The notes: a model not told the origin generated them from the sequence alone. Positions 24,401 to 37,008 are shown, numbered from the stretch's first letter. The stretch is 64,000 bases of DNA from Ephydatia muelleri (GCA_013339895.1 JABACO010000011.1:6427527-6491526); one strand, 5' to 3'. A program made the numbers and translations.

Positions 24401-27400
24401 TTTCTTCATGTACGGGCATCACATGTTCCTCTCTTCATGTACGGGCATCACATGTTCCTCTCTTCATGTACGGGCATCACATGTTCCACTCTTCATGTAT
24501 GGTATCACATCCCGTGCAGGCAGCCTGGATGTGCTGAAGCATGAACTACTTAAGTTCCAAGTCCAAATCACCACCTCCTCCTCTTCCTCCATGGTCCATC
24601 CAAAGATCTCTGGGCTGTCCAGAGTGGTGCATCAATGGTTGAGGAGGAGAGAGGAGGGCACAGGAAAGGGAAAGGTGATACCAGGGAGGAGGGACGGAAC
24701 GACGTAGTAATTTTATATCACATTTGCTGCTTCTAAGGCTGTAGTCATTGTGCCTCGTGAGTACCCATCACTGTCAGGAGAGATTATGGGTCACCTCCAG
24801 TCCGTTACAAGCTTCAAGCCTTGTGCATTCTCTCTGGTACCTGACGAAACTCTGGACCCATTGTATCTCGAAACAGTGGAGGACAGGTTAGGCATGTCTC
24901 CAACATGCCTCTCCCTCTCCTCTCTCTCCCTTGTTCCTCTTCCAGCACCCATCACACCATCCCCTCGCATCTTAAAATACCCTTCCTCTCCTTCCATTAC
25001 CTCGTACATCCTGACATTCAGACCGCTTTATCACTGCCGTTCCATCACGGGTGCAGGTTCCAGCATTACGACTGCCTGGTCATTCCTGCAACCTCTGTAG
25101 TTCCATGCTTCCCATGGGAGAAGGTCACCCTGCTGGTGGAATACGAGCAGTCTACCACAACCACACCTCTGTTTGATGGCATTGTACCCAAGAGCCTTGA
25201 ACAGTACATAGTTCTCAAGACAGTGCAAGGCCTGCACAGTGCAGGTATGGTTGTGTATAGAGGAATGTCAAAATAAGGATGCCGTCTCCTTTAGTGGAAA
25301 GTGCAGAGGTCTCTGGTGATATTCAGTTCACTGTGGTGGCCTCCAATGACATCACTTGTAATACTGACCTATTGCAGCTCCTGGAAGTGAGGCGAGTACA
25401 ATACTGTCCTTGTAGCCCTTGAGTTAAGAAGATGACAATTTTTGTTTCTATTTCCGCATTTTCCAGGCACAATCTCCAGATTTTGGAACGAGATTACACT
25501 TTACTAAAGCATAGTCTTCAAAAGGTGTGCCTTTAGTGTATGCATGGAATACAGTTCTCAGCTGAAAATGGAAATTGCCTCACGTTCTACCCAGTCCAAG
25601 TTGTTTGCCTATGCTGACATCATTGTGGACGAGCAGACGGGCATTCTGCTGAGACCGCTGTCTCTCCTGTCCACAGACCTTGGCCTGAGAATGCTGGTCA
25701 ACACCACAACCTCCCTTTCCCTCCAATATACTGTGCTTTGGACCATCCTCTACTGTCAGGAGGCCAACAGGTACTAGTCCAGATAAGAGGGGAGTGGCCT
25801 AGAAACGAATGTGAGAGGAGTCTTTAATCATGGTGTGATGGAATATCCTGCCATTCACTGATAATTCTCTGTACACTCTTTGTATATAATAGCTTGTGAA
25901 TAGAAATTAAGTGTTCAGTACCATGCTTATTCACAAATATCATCAAACTTTATGTGGTCAAAAGTATTACATTCGCTATGTTGATCTACCAATCCTTTTT
26001 AGCTACCAGTATGGAGGGAAGGTCCCATCCAATCTGGCTTGCCTACATGCCTCCTTTGCCAACTACTGCCCCAAACAGGACCAGTATGAGGTCAAGGTCC
26101 TCTACGCCACGGACATAAAGGAAGCAGCCCACCTCATTAGGAGGGTAGTGGAGGTGACCTACAAGGCCTCAAAGGTAGGGGAGAGGGGGGGGGGGGGGGG
26201 GTTTCTGAACATACGAAGATAGGAGTGCTTCTACCTTCTCTTATGTAATAATGATGTACTGATGCTCCAGAGGAGCTTTGAGGAATGGTGTGATAGAGAC
26301 TGGCTATTCCCTGAACTAACAAAGGTAGGTGAGTCTTTGTTTAGCATCAAGAGAACTGCTTTTTTCTTTTGCCTCTTATCAGCATGAGAGATTCCTACTT
26401 AGCTTCCCTTGTCTGAACTCATTCAGGTGAGGTCAAAAAAAGTTGGATTCACTAGTATCCTTTCATTATGGGATGTGACTTCTTTCCTTCTGCAGTGCTC
26501 AGAGGATGCTCCATTTGTATGCCCTCCAAGAACTTCTCTCCAAAGGACAGGATGAACTGGTGATGTCACTTCCATGGATACCAAAGAAGTCCCTAACAGT
26601 AAGTCTTTTGGGCTGTACATATTTGTATTTGCACACAGAGCGAGAGGTGTGTACCAAACAATGCATTAGAATGCCCACCCACGACCCTCTTCCCACTCAA
26701 ATACCCTCGTTTTTTGTGATCTCTTATGTCTATTCTGTTAAGTTTTTCCTCTGCTTTTACACTCTGCTCTTGACTGACTCTTCTCATCTTCAGCTGTTTC
26801 ACAAGATGTGCAATACTTCACACAGTGGCATTGGTGGTCTGGGCTGCTCCTCCTCTATGGAGATATCAGGGCACAGTGACCACATTCACACCCTCTTTGG
26901 TGCAGAGCCAACACCAGTTGATAAGAAAAGTACTCCAGTTGGAGTCCAGCAACAACAGATATTGGATGCAAAGAGGTCTAATTTGTTTGTTGTTCAGCCA
27001 ATGCCAAATGTGAATAAGATGGCTACAGAGAGTGTCAACCAAAAATTGAGGATGAATAATTTCAGTCGAACATCAGAAGTGAATACTATTGATATGCCTC
27101 ACGTTCTGCCACCTCTAGGGGTGAATCAGATACCACCACTCTTAGATTTTCAATCTTCAACCCTTCACCAACAACAGAAGACAAACATAGCTGTGAAACC
27201 CGTCAAGATGGATTGGAATCCAGGACCATCACAACATCCACCTCATGTCATCAGTGGACCATTACATCATCCACCTCAGGTCATCAGTGGACAATCACAT
27301 CATCCACCTCAGGTCATCAGTGGACAATCACATCGAGCATCACACCATCATCCACCTCAGGTAAGCAATGGACCGTCACATCATCCGATTCAGCTCATCA

Positions 27401-28508
27401 GTGGTTCATCACACCATCACCCACCACAGGTCATCAATGAACCATTACTTCATCCACCCCAGGTCATCAGTGGCCCATCACACCATTATCTACCTCCAGT
27501 TCTCCTTGGTGGGCCAAAGCCCCCAAATGCATCTCACATTCAAGGTTTTGATTTTCCCATTTCCAAAGTCGCACGCAGTAACATGGAGGCACACCACCAT
27601 CGCTTAGCATTTTCTGATGAAAAGGCTGATGATGTGATTTTACCCACAAAACACCAATCTTTCTTTGACAATGAAGCTGGTCACATGACTGTTCCTGATT
27701 GTCAGGTGCCATTCTCTGACAGCACTGGTCCTTGTATCACTATTCCGCTTTTTGCAACAGAAGTGTCTAGGCAAAATTCAAATTCTTTTTTAAGTGCACC
27801 ATTCTCCACTGGAGCCCACATGACAAAAACACCATCTCGTGCACCAGTTAAATCATTGGATTTATTCGACTCTCCTGTGAGCAGCCCAGGCCCAGCCCAC
27901 CTCTGGACTCACGACAGAGCATTGGCATTGGGCAGCACTCGGCGACCACCACCACCTTCAGCTCATGCAAAACCTTTGCCTCTCCCTAGTAGCTTTGGTC
28001 CAACCACAGGCAGATGGAAGCTTTCTGCGCAAGATTTAAAGGCTTTTCATTTTAATCAGCAGCAGCAGCAGCAGCCATTGATGAGTACACAAACCCCACC
28101 CATGTGGGACCTAAATGATGCCCCTCCTGGAAAGGCAGTTAGACATAATAGTGTATCTAAGGTACGTGTTCAACAGAACTTGTCTGATGAATTTTATTAC
28201 TTTATTTTCCCCTTTCCATTCAAAAGTCATTGTCAACTGATGTGCAGGTGCCTCTGGGAATGTGTACCATGTCACCAGAGGGAGGTACCAATACCCCCTA
28301 ACCTTTTGTAATTACAGATTTCTGAGTTGTTAGTCATTCCTTTTTTCTTCACCTTTTTTAAGCAGTTGACCACACCCTCTTCCCCTCTCCAAACGCTGCT
28401 ACCAGTACCAGTGTGGATTCTGTTGTGTTGAGCCCTCATGGCAAGAGACTTCGCTGTGAGAAGGTACCTGGGAGCTCAGGTGGGCAGACACGCTTGGTGC
28501 TGTTTTGA
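17416..28508 (+). CDS. SHOC1: SHOC1/ZIP2-like meiotic crossover protein, about 1699 aa
   Basis: SHOC1 (ZIP2 in yeast) is an XPF-like, nuclease-dead ZMM protein that works with SPO16 to stabilise crossover intermediates in meiosis. Exons: 17416-17451, 17519-17639, 17703-17853, 17965-18092, 18174-18342, 18599-18825, 18860-19009, 19162-19309, 19646-19885, 20146-20315, 20707-20781, 20836-21084, 21203-21307, 21486-21677, 21755-21850, 21917-21961, 24520-24674, 24738-24886, 25057-25244, 25295-25391, 25467-25524, 25562-25770, 26003-26174, 26271-26324, 26383-26426, 26496-26598, 26794-28161, 28227-28284, 28366-28508. Total is 5100 bp, in phase throughout. Family marks are MPKFLAQDYLAE at the start, SLDMFMMLRG, ADIIVDEQTGILLRPL in the XPF-like core, ERFLLSFPCLNS of the HhH region, and a C-terminal GKRLRCEKVPG.SGGQTRL. 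Exon 27 is a Pro/His-rich insert with tandem repeats. One intron has a GC donor. Confidence 0.82.
20049..20136. repeat. GT microsatellite in SHOC1 intron 9
   Basis: About 44 GT units end nine bases before the acceptor of exon 10 (20146). The tract fills the position where a polypyrimidine stretch is expected. Confidence 0.95.
21392..21458. repeat. CT then CA microsatellite in SHOC1 intron 13
   Basis: A compound (CT)n(CA)n tract lies upstream of the acceptor of exon 14 (21486). Confidence 0.95.
22012..24505. repeat. 29-bp minisatellite, about 86 copies, in SHOC1 intron 16
   Basis: The unit is CATCACATGTTCCTCTCTTC followed by ATGTACGRG, 29 bp. Units differ mainly at GAG/GGG, with occasional CCAC, CTTT or short deletions. 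Because 29 is not a multiple of 3 and the unit has no stop in any forward frame, all three plus frames stay open for up to 850 codons with an identical 29-residue cycle. It lies between the donor after 21961 and the acceptor before 24520, both in phase with SHOC1, so it is intronic and not coding. Confidence 0.95.
25392..25466 (+). other. GC-AG intron in SHOC1
   Basis: Exon 20 must end in phase 2 to read into RHNLQILERDY. The only site that allows it is GTGAG|GCGAGT. The nearby GT sites put the next exon into a frame with an early stop. The acceptor is TTCCAG. Confidence 0.75.
27228..27500 (+). repeat. Coding tandem repeat in SHOC1 exon 27
   Basis: In-frame units of about 11-13 codons follow the pattern HHPPQVISGPS, seven or eight times with drift (HVISGP, QVSNGP, QLISGS, QVINEP). 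The period is 33-39 bp, always a multiple of three. This part is Pro/His/Ser-rich and probably disordered. Confidence 0.85.
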
Positions 28509-29189
28509 GACAGCAGAAAATGACATACAACATATTATGCATCACTTTTAACCATTGATTTTTATATCTTGTGGTTTGCCCGAATAATTATACAGTGCAT
28601 TTGACATGGATTGAGTGAAAGGGACGATAATATATACATGAAATCTAGCCTATGAACATCTTTTCATTATTGACAACATTCTAAAACAGAAATAGATATG
28701 GATTGTTTCCTTTCTCATCTTTATTTTTAACTCTGAAGTACAAGATTATTATGCTCATACCATTCTTGTGCGTAATGAATTTTGGGTGGTCTTTTGGTTT
28801 AGCCAATCTTAAAACTCACTCTGGCTACTCTGATAGTTGAGACTATGAATATTTAGCCATTGATATGGTAAACATAAGGGGGAGGAGCAGGACTCACCCC
28901 ACCCCATACTGCACAAAATGGTTAGCCACCTACACCGTGACCCGCAATTGTTGGAAAAACCAATTTATAAACACACGTTCATTGTTACCGTGGTTATTTT
29001 AGATTAGTATAACACTTTTGCCAAGGCTGTTGGTATAATATGGTGTAATTAGAGGTAAACAATCAACACTTAGTGTCACCTCCTGTCTGAGGTTATCTTG
29101 TTAGGCAACATTAAAATGTGATTACTTGAAAACTGCACAGGATTCAGTTGTCAGACAAAGTTACTGACAAAGGTTCCCATTGTTTGACA
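28509..29189. other. Shared 3' spacer between convergent SHOC1 and Ig-receptor genes
   Basis: AT-rich sequence without open frames of interest. It should hold the 3' UTRs and polyadenylation sites of both genes. Confidence 0.5.
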
Positions 29190-31237
29190 TTACTGGTACC
29201 TTCCCTGCTGCTCAAGTACATGATAGACGTGATCAGGTGCTCCAAGGTCGGCTCTTTGAGTCAGCAGGAGGTCTTGCTCAAAAGTCTTACTTTCTTCTGT
29301 TGGTGATGACTTGATCAATGGTACATCATCTGCAGTTGTGCTCTGCTTCTCAGACAACGCAATGTGGCTACAGACACCAGTAGGTGCAGCAGCAAGGCGA
29401 GGCACCTGCTCATCGATTTCACAGCACACCGGTCTAGTCAGGCGATGCTGTGAGAGCTCGGTTGGGCCACAACCCGTGGGTTCAGACTGACCAGCATCGA
29501 CTCTTTCTATCTTTCTGCTTTCATAGAGACCCACATGCTCATATTTAGGATTAAATGCAGTTCCATACTGGGTTTGACCAATACATTGTGACGTGCCATT
29601 TGCAAAAGCCCTTCCTGGATCTTCTATAAGGCTAGTTTCTTCCATGGTGCAAGGATCTGCAGCATTCCAAATCCTGCCTTTTCCTGGTCCAGCAGAGTTG
29701 CTGTGATCACCTCCGCTGTCACTGTCAAATGTCAAACGACCATATGTTTGATTGCTGTGATCACTGCCACTCCCATCTGGCACCATGGGTGCAAAGAGGG
29801 TCAGAGCATTCAGTGACGTTGCCCTGTTGACATGGTTGTAGCGTTGATCAGACTGACTGCCCAGAAGTGAAATGCATTGGTAGCGGCTTTCTTGGAGCAA
29901 GCTATAGTCTGAACTCTTACTCCTTGGTAGGAGGACTTCGGGAGCCGTTCTCTGAAAGACCACGCCTGCTTTTTGTGGGCAATTCAGTTTGTTGTAATTG
30001 TCACTGTCACTTCCCATGAAGACTTGTAAAGTGTCCCTGCGAGGATGGGATGGCAGAGAAGAATAAAAGTCTCCATCAGCATTTTGTTGAGTTGCAGAAC
30101 GAGTTTCCAAGCCGTTTGTACTATTTTGCATCAAGATAAGCCTGGATGGAAATGACACAGTCAAATTAGTGGCTTCATGGGAGACACAACGTAACCATAA
30201 TTATCAAAACATACCCATGTTGATGCTCTACACTGAGACCTGCATGAGTGTATATTCCACACAAAAAATTCTTCTCATATATGATACGAAATCACTTAAC
30301 CAAAAACTTACTATTAGCCTTGCACTTCCAGCATATGCACACGGACACAGTAAGTAGCACTGATGCAATGGAGATCACAACCAGTGTGGCTGCTATGATA
30401 ACAAGCACAATTGTATTAATGGACGCTACCTCATAGTACGGAACGTTTGTTGGAAACTGAGAATAGGTAGTTGTGAGAGCTATTCCACTTGAAAGTGAAG
30501 ATGCTATTGGAATTATAAAAGGAGTTTCTTTCATTGTTGATACTTGAAATGCGGAGGTGAGCAATGTTGTACTAAGCATGGAGTGAGATGTTGAGCATCC
30601 ATTGTAAGCACATGTAGTGGAAGAGGGCATTGAAAGTGTACTTGAAGGGGAAGGTGCGCTCTTCGGAAGGGACTGGCAAGAGCTGGCTACTACTGCAGGC
30701 TGCTCAGGTGCGCTGGAGTTGTAGACGGCCGTTAAGATCTCCATACTGGAACACGGTGGCTTCGTATAGTCACACGAAGGACTGATTAATATAGACGGGC
30801 TTCTGAGCGAGGTGCCAGAAGACCCAGAGCTCGCGACTTCGCACCAGTAATATCCACCGTGCGATTCATTACCAAGGTTAATGCTGAGGATGGACAAACG
30901 ATAGACACCATCGGTGCCACTACATTGATCATTTCCATCAGACAGCATTGTACCATTCGTAGAACCGAATTTGCTCCAGTACCAATTGATTGAAAAGGCG
31001 TTACACGCTTGGCTGCATCGCGCTGAGCATTGGACCATGACGATGTTTGTCGTCGGATAGCAGACCAGCTGACGTGGTGGTATGTTCAAAAGCTGGCAGC
31101 TGGCAGCTGCTGTGTATATGCACGTATAATGGATCAAAGGCACACGCTATGCAAGTGAACTAACCTTCCGTCGGTTCGAAAAGGTTGGCTGTGGAGGACA
31201 CAAGAAATTGTAACAGGACGAATTGGCGGCAGTACAT
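29190..31237 (-). CDS. Single-pass Ig-domain receptor with tyrosine-rich tail, 614 aa
   Basis: Exons (minus): 31237-31165, 31106-30312, 30239-30215 (a 25-bp microexon), 30141-29190; 1845 bp, in phase. Exon 1 gives a signal peptide (MYCRQFVLLQFLVSSTA). Exon 2 has one V-like Ig domain: VQCSARC, INWYWSKFG, then YRLSILSINLG and GGYYWCEV. A Ser/Thr-rich stalk and a membrane helix (INTIVLVIIAATLVVISIAS) ending in ICWKCK follow. The cytosolic tail of about 320 residues carries YxxPhi sites: SDYSLL and SRYQCI fit ITIM-like S-x-Y-x-x-(I/L), and NYNKL, TYGRL, KYEHV, RYNHV and VYHVL are further candidates. Ligand and function are unknown; a role in recognition or immune-type signalling is inferred only from architecture. 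Confidence 0.75.
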
Positions 31238-31526
31238 AATGCAGCTATAGGTTGCTTGAAGCGCAATAGTATATATACGTTGATAGTCCAACACTCAGAA
31301 ATTCCGTTTTTAAGCCACCAGAAGTTGAAACAACTACGACGATTCAGACTTTCAGTTTTAGTTCTACACCATTATTTTCATGTATCATGCACGTCTTAAA
31401 TTTCACAAAATATAGCGTCGACTAGCTTCAGCTAAAAGACAATCCCTTTATCATTTAATTTTAAAAATACTACGCTACGTAAACCCAACATGAGCGCGGA
31501 TATATATGTAGTCTAATTAAATATCC

Positions 31527-31590
31527 GTGGCGTAGAGGACATTTCAGAATTCTAGAATATTAACACAAAAACATTTTGAAATCTTCCTTC
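31527..31590 (+). mobile_element. Possible MITE fragment next to the CA tract
   Basis: GGCGTAGAGGACATTTCAGA, then TTCTAGAA and TTTTGAAATCTT match the right half of copies A and C in order. The termini are not visible, so this would be a remnant. Confidence 0.45.
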
Positions 31591-31629
31591 GCTGCAGCGA
31601 TCTCAAATTATATTGATCACACCTAGTAG

Positions 31630-31836
<207 letters not shown>

Positions 31837-32481
31837 GAATGCATACGAACACCCCCCAAAAAAAAAAATTCTTGCCAGGAGTCCATGGGGTATCTAAACA
31901 AAATTGTTGTGGCTCTAACAAAAGTGGAAATTAAATCTCTCGTACAGAGACCCACATGACGTAACGATTATTACTGTGGCAACATTCTACAAGACACCAT
32001 TTTCAATTTTTTCCAACGTGCTCTGCTTTCCCAGAGCTTGAAAACGAAAGCAGTTTGGACCCCTTACATTCCCAAGCTGATCCCGTCATGGTCAATGGGG
32101 GCGGGCAAAGCAGCAGCATGCAATGTCACAGTTGTGAATCCGCTCAACCAAGTATGATCTATGGAGCGGGCATAACAGTGGGTTTTGCAGCAGCGCATAA
32201 AGAAATAGCTTAAGTTGCTAAAAAATGGCAAGAAATTGAATGGAGCGCATTCCGCTGGCAGTTGCAAGTTATGGTGGCTGAATAGAAAAGTCTTACGAGA
32301 CTTTCAAGTGCACCTGTGGGTCCAATGAAGTGGCGGTGAGGCAGGAGTTATTTGGCAGACTAAGCTTAGTCCTAATGTCTAATGAGACGGCAATCCTTGC
32401 CAGATCAACAATTTGCGGGATCTGTTTTATCTTACATTATTTAGATTAATAACAATTATAACTCTGTGCGGAAAATTAAGA

Positions 32482-33510
32482 ATGGCGTGGAGAAAATTGG
32501 AAACTTTATTGTTGTATCGACGCTGTGCTACATCTTCGAGGCAGGCGATCGTTCTATCTGGGTTCCCCCCGCACCTTGTTGACTGTTCGGTCCAAGTAGC
32601 GGGTGACAGCGGAGATTTTGTTTTGGTTCCCGATTTCATAACTCTAGAAGAAGAGCAGTCGCTTATGTGCGTCGTTGGCTTGTCGTTCAGAAGACTGAGG
32701 TACCAGTATGCACATTGGGACCAGGTGCGCAGGAGCATATATGCTGTAGCAGCATGTATAGTAAATAGTGCTTTACTGCGCGCATACAGAAAGCCTGCGT
32801 ATAAGGTTTTTATCCAATTACCAGTATGATTTGTATGGTCTATTACCGTAGGCAATAGAGGGTTACAGAGAAACGGAGAAGAGCCAGTGGCAGGCACCGA
32901 GCCAGGTCGTCATCGATAGGTTGAAACAGACCGCCACCAGCGCTGTGGATGGCAAGAGGCTCGAAGTGCTACCTGGCGTTCACGTGCTGGACCTGGCAAA
33001 AGACGGGTAATTAGGCCTACACCATAACCTGTATATTACGCATTGCACGTGTATGTCACGTGTTCAGAAGCAATCCCACTTAATGCCATCCCCATGCAGC
33101 TATATTCGACCACACGTGGACAGTATCAAAGTATGTTATAGCGCTCCTAGGCCTCCTCCCAACTTTCATGCGCAATTTCTTTCTGCAGCATTGTGGTGAT
33201 GTCATAGCTGGCATTAGCCTTCTATCACCGTGTGTCATGAAGCTGCAGTGTGAAGACGACGCCACCAAACTGATCCACGCCCTTCTCTTACCACGTTCCC
33301 TCTACATCATGCGGTATGTGCTTATTTTGGAGGGGAAGAATGAGGGGGAAGACAATTGTGAGTTTATTCATGCATTGCTCTGCCCTTAGAGGAGCAATCA
33401 GATACAAATATACACATGCGATCCTAAGTGCAGAGGATTCCCGGTTCAGAGGGAGTGCTGTTCCCAAAGAGAGGAGAGTATCACTGGTGTGTAGGACTGC
33501 ACCTACCTAG
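32482..33510 (+). CDS. ALKBH7: ALKBH7, mitochondrial 2-oxoglutarate/Fe(II) dioxygenase, 224 aa
   Basis: ALKBH7 is an AlkB-family protein of the mitochondrial matrix, linked in mammals to programmed necrosis and fatty-acid metabolism. Exons: 32482-32724, 32852-33006, 33100-33130, 33189-33313, 33390-33510, total 675 bp, in phase. The N-terminus MAWRKLETLLLYRR is basic, amphipathic and free of acidic residues up to Glu7, fitting a mitochondrial presequence. The iron ligands are His138 and Asp140 in RPHVDSIK and His194 in KYTHAIL; the 2OG-binding Arg is Arg214 in KERRVSLVCR. Other family marks are YQYAHWD, GYRETEKSQW and GISLLSPCVM. An in-frame ATG at 32413 would add 23 residues; I prefer 32482 for the presequence. 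The 3' end lies 102 bp from the convergent CFAP57 stop. Confidence 0.95.
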
Positions 33511-33612
33511 ATACAAAGAGATAACCGTGCGTCTGTGTGCGATATAGTTTATTTCCAAACGTCTGACGAAATACACAATGGAGACAATACAAGATAAACT
33601 GGTGAAGATGCA

Positions 33613-36600
33613 TTACTGAACAGTCACAAGAGAGTCTTGCATCGGTGGCAACTTCGTTCTTGATAACGGTCTCTTGCCACCTTCGAGATCCCGTATCATG
33701 GCACGCAGTTTGCTGATCTCTGTCTTCTGCATCTCGATCAGGCGGGAGTAATCGGGAGGTTCAACCTTGGCCAGGTTGCTGGACGGGACAGTAGGTTTGG
33801 CACTGGCAATGGCTGCCTGGTCATCGAAACCTTGCTTGCGCGCTATCTTGATGGCAGCTTCAAGGTCATGTGCTTGCGTTCTGGACTTCTTGAGCTCTAC
33901 ACGCAAATCATTGATCTCCTTAAGTAAAGCAACATTGTCCTGTAGGAGAGATTTGGTGCAAAGGGCGCAGGAAATTGTGACTAGTTATTGCATGCCACAT
34001 TGCAAAACACATGACTGTTACAGTGGGTGTGGGAAGGGGATATTTCCTTATCGTCACAGTGATCCTGACCTGCATCACTCTGATGTAATCGGCACGGTGA
34101 ATCTCTGTATCCTTGGCCAGCTTCTTCCTGAGAGAGGCCACACTCCTCTCCAAGTGCTCCCTCTGGCGGGCGTACTCTGAGTGGATGTCGGTCTCCCTCT
34201 CCTGCTCCCCTGTTGTCCCCTGTGGGATGGAGGGGAGGGAGAAGGGCTTCATACATCAGGGCCCTTACAGTCTGCGGTCCCACCAACAGTGAAACACATA
34301 CGGAAAATGATCCTAAACTATTTGATGCAGTATATGCACCTGCACACATACATTCGCCACACGTATACACAAAATGTGATACACATGTATGCTTAATAGG
34401 ACATGCAACTGAGTCATGAACCACACATGCTACACACACAATATATGTAGCCTAACACACATAGCTACATTGACCACACACACATACTCGCAATAGCATG
34501 CACATAACTGTATGTAGCACACACACACACACCCCATCATGGTCTTGCAGGTACTTCTTCCTTAGGTCGTCCACAGCCTTCTTAAGCAGGTCAGGCTCCT
34601 GGATGTAGGCCAGAGCCCCATGGAGGCCACACTTGATGTTCTTCACCTCCACCCTCAGGTCCTGGTTGCGCTGTCTCTCCTGGTGCAGCTCCTTGTCCGC
34701 AGCCGCCAGCCTCAGCTCCTTCTGCTCCATCTCAAACTGGAGGGCCTTGTTGTCTTGGCTGTACGTTCCTAGCTCCGTCTCCATCTGGGGTGGGCGCAAT
34801 AGAGCCAGCAGGATGAAGGGGGGAGCCCCCACATACACACACACGCTTACAGCAATGTGTTTGCGTGTAAAGGAATGCGTAATGCAACATAGAGTACGTG
34901 TGCAGACACACAAAGTGATGCACAAACAAAAGCGACACATGCGTGCACTTATATGTTTACACATGCACATGCAAACAACGACGTGCCTGTGTCTTCATTT
35001 ATTTGTGACGCAATATACAGGATCCACTCACATTCTTGATCTGTGCCTTCATCCTCTTGATTTTGGTGTCCATGGGTTCAATCTGCCTCTGCTGTTCTTT
35101 GATTTTATAGTCCAGGACAAACTTGAACTTCTCCAGCTCCTGGTTCTTCTTCTTCAGATCATAAATCCTTTTCTCCTACATAGCCAAACACAAATCCATC
35201 AATCCCTTTGGCATCTTTGTGTTCACAATGACCTTCCACCTCACTCCAATCCTCACTCCCAGCCCTCCTACCGAGCCACAGGGTCATGCCCCCCTTACCT
35301 TGTCTTGGATTGTGTCATCTCTCTCCTGTATCTCTTTTTTGAGACCGTCAATGTCATTCTTGAGAGAGGAAATGATGTTATCCCTCTTCTTCACCTCCTG
35401 CATCAGCCGCTGGATCTCTGCATTCAGCTTCTTTATCTCCTCGTTGAGGCTGCTCACCTACGGACAAGGAGGGAGTGGCTAGATGTCTTCCTTCTCTTCT
35501 CTTTCCTCTCTCTCATATCTCCCTCCCTCTCCTTCCTTCCCTCTCCTTCCCTCCCTCTCCTTCCCTCCCTCTCCCTTCCCTCCCCTCCCTCTCCTTCCCT
35601 CCCTCTCCCTTCCCTCCCTCTCCCTTCCCCCTCTCCTTCCCTCCCTCTCCCTTCCCTCCCTCTCTTTTTCTCTCCCCCTTCTTCCCTCCCTCCCTTCCTC
35701 CCCTAAGTAAATGTTATTTTGAAGGTCATACTTTCTTGTTGAGGATGCCGGCCTCCCCTCTCAGCTTGGTGTTCTCTTCCCACTTCTGCCTCAGCTGCCT
35801 CTCGTACTTGTTCTTGAGGTCCAGGACCTCCTGGTCCCCATCCTCTTCCATCTGCTTCTGGAGCTCATCGTACTCCATTACCTTCTGCCTGTGCTCGTCA
35901 TTGGTCTGGAAGGAGGTGGGAGGAGAGGGTGTCGACAGAGGATCAAGTCCCTCCTCCTACCCTACCTGGTCTAACTGCAGCCCCTTCTCCTGTAGTCTAC
36001 TCTCGTAGTGTTCTGTTAGCTCCTGCAATGCCTTCTGATGCGCATCTTCCGCCTCAGTTATGCGATGCTCGTAATCCTAAGGTGTAGAGGGATGGCATCT
36101 TATTGGTGGGAGGGGAGGGAAGGGGTTACCTCCTGTAACCTCTGACTTCTGGCCTGTAGTTCCTGGTACTTCTCGTATTCTGTTAGCAACTTCTGACTAT
36201 TCGCATTATCTGGTGGGTACAACACATCAGAACACGCATAGGTTAGTACCCATATCCATGGTGATGCTGTCACATGATCTAATCAGTACACCTGTAACCA
36301 AAATCCTCCCTCTAGACACATCCTGACTCCTCCCTCCAGATACATCGACTCCTCCCTCCAGACACATCCTGACTCCTCCCTCCTGACACATCCTGACTCC
36401 TCCCTCCAGACACATCCTGACTCCTCCCTCCAGACATATCCTGACTCCTCCCTCCAGACACATCCTGACTTCTCCCTCCAGACACATCCTGACTCCTCCC
36501 TCCAGACACATTGATTCCTCCCTCCAGACACATCCTGACTCCTCCCTCCAGACACATCCTGACTCCTCCCTCCAGACACATCCTGACTCCTCCCTCCTGA

Positions 36601-37008
36601 CACATCTTGACTCCTCCCTCCTGACACCCACTAACCCAGTTCCTCCAAGGTCCTGTTCTGTCGCTCAACGAGCTCTTGGATCTCTTCAGCATGTTTTGTG
36701 TTTTCCTTCTCCCTGTCATTTCGTACGGCCTAACATGGGATGCAAAAAGTAAATGCACATGTATGGGTACCCCAGGAGGTGTCAAACCAACTTCGTTAAT
36801 GGCTTGTAGGGATTCGATCTCCTGGACAAACTTGTCTCTGAGTTCCTTGGTCTTTTCGTTGTAGTTCATGTCCTTGAGCCTGAGCTGGTATTCGTTCTCC
36901 ATCTTCAATTCGTCCACCCTTGTCTTTAGCTCTGACATTTGTGTGTTCTGAAAAAATAAAAACCCAGCATATAACAATTGAAATGGGGTGTATGAGCTAT
37001 TGAAAAGG

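Noticed and set aside
22012-24505. CRISPR-like array (29-bp direct repeats)
   Set aside because: Repeats are directly adjacent with no unique spacers, and the sequence is a eukaryotic intron.
21990-24707. Open frames of 330-850 codons on the plus strand
   Set aside because: They are products of the 29-bp repeat, which lacks stops in any forward frame; the same peptide cycle appears in all three frames and SHOC1 splices across the array.
36227-36631. Minus-strand frames with VSGGRSQD / CLEGGVRM repeats
   Set aside because: They are translations of a 24-bp intronic minisatellite of CFAP57; the flanking CFAP57 exons splice around it in phase.
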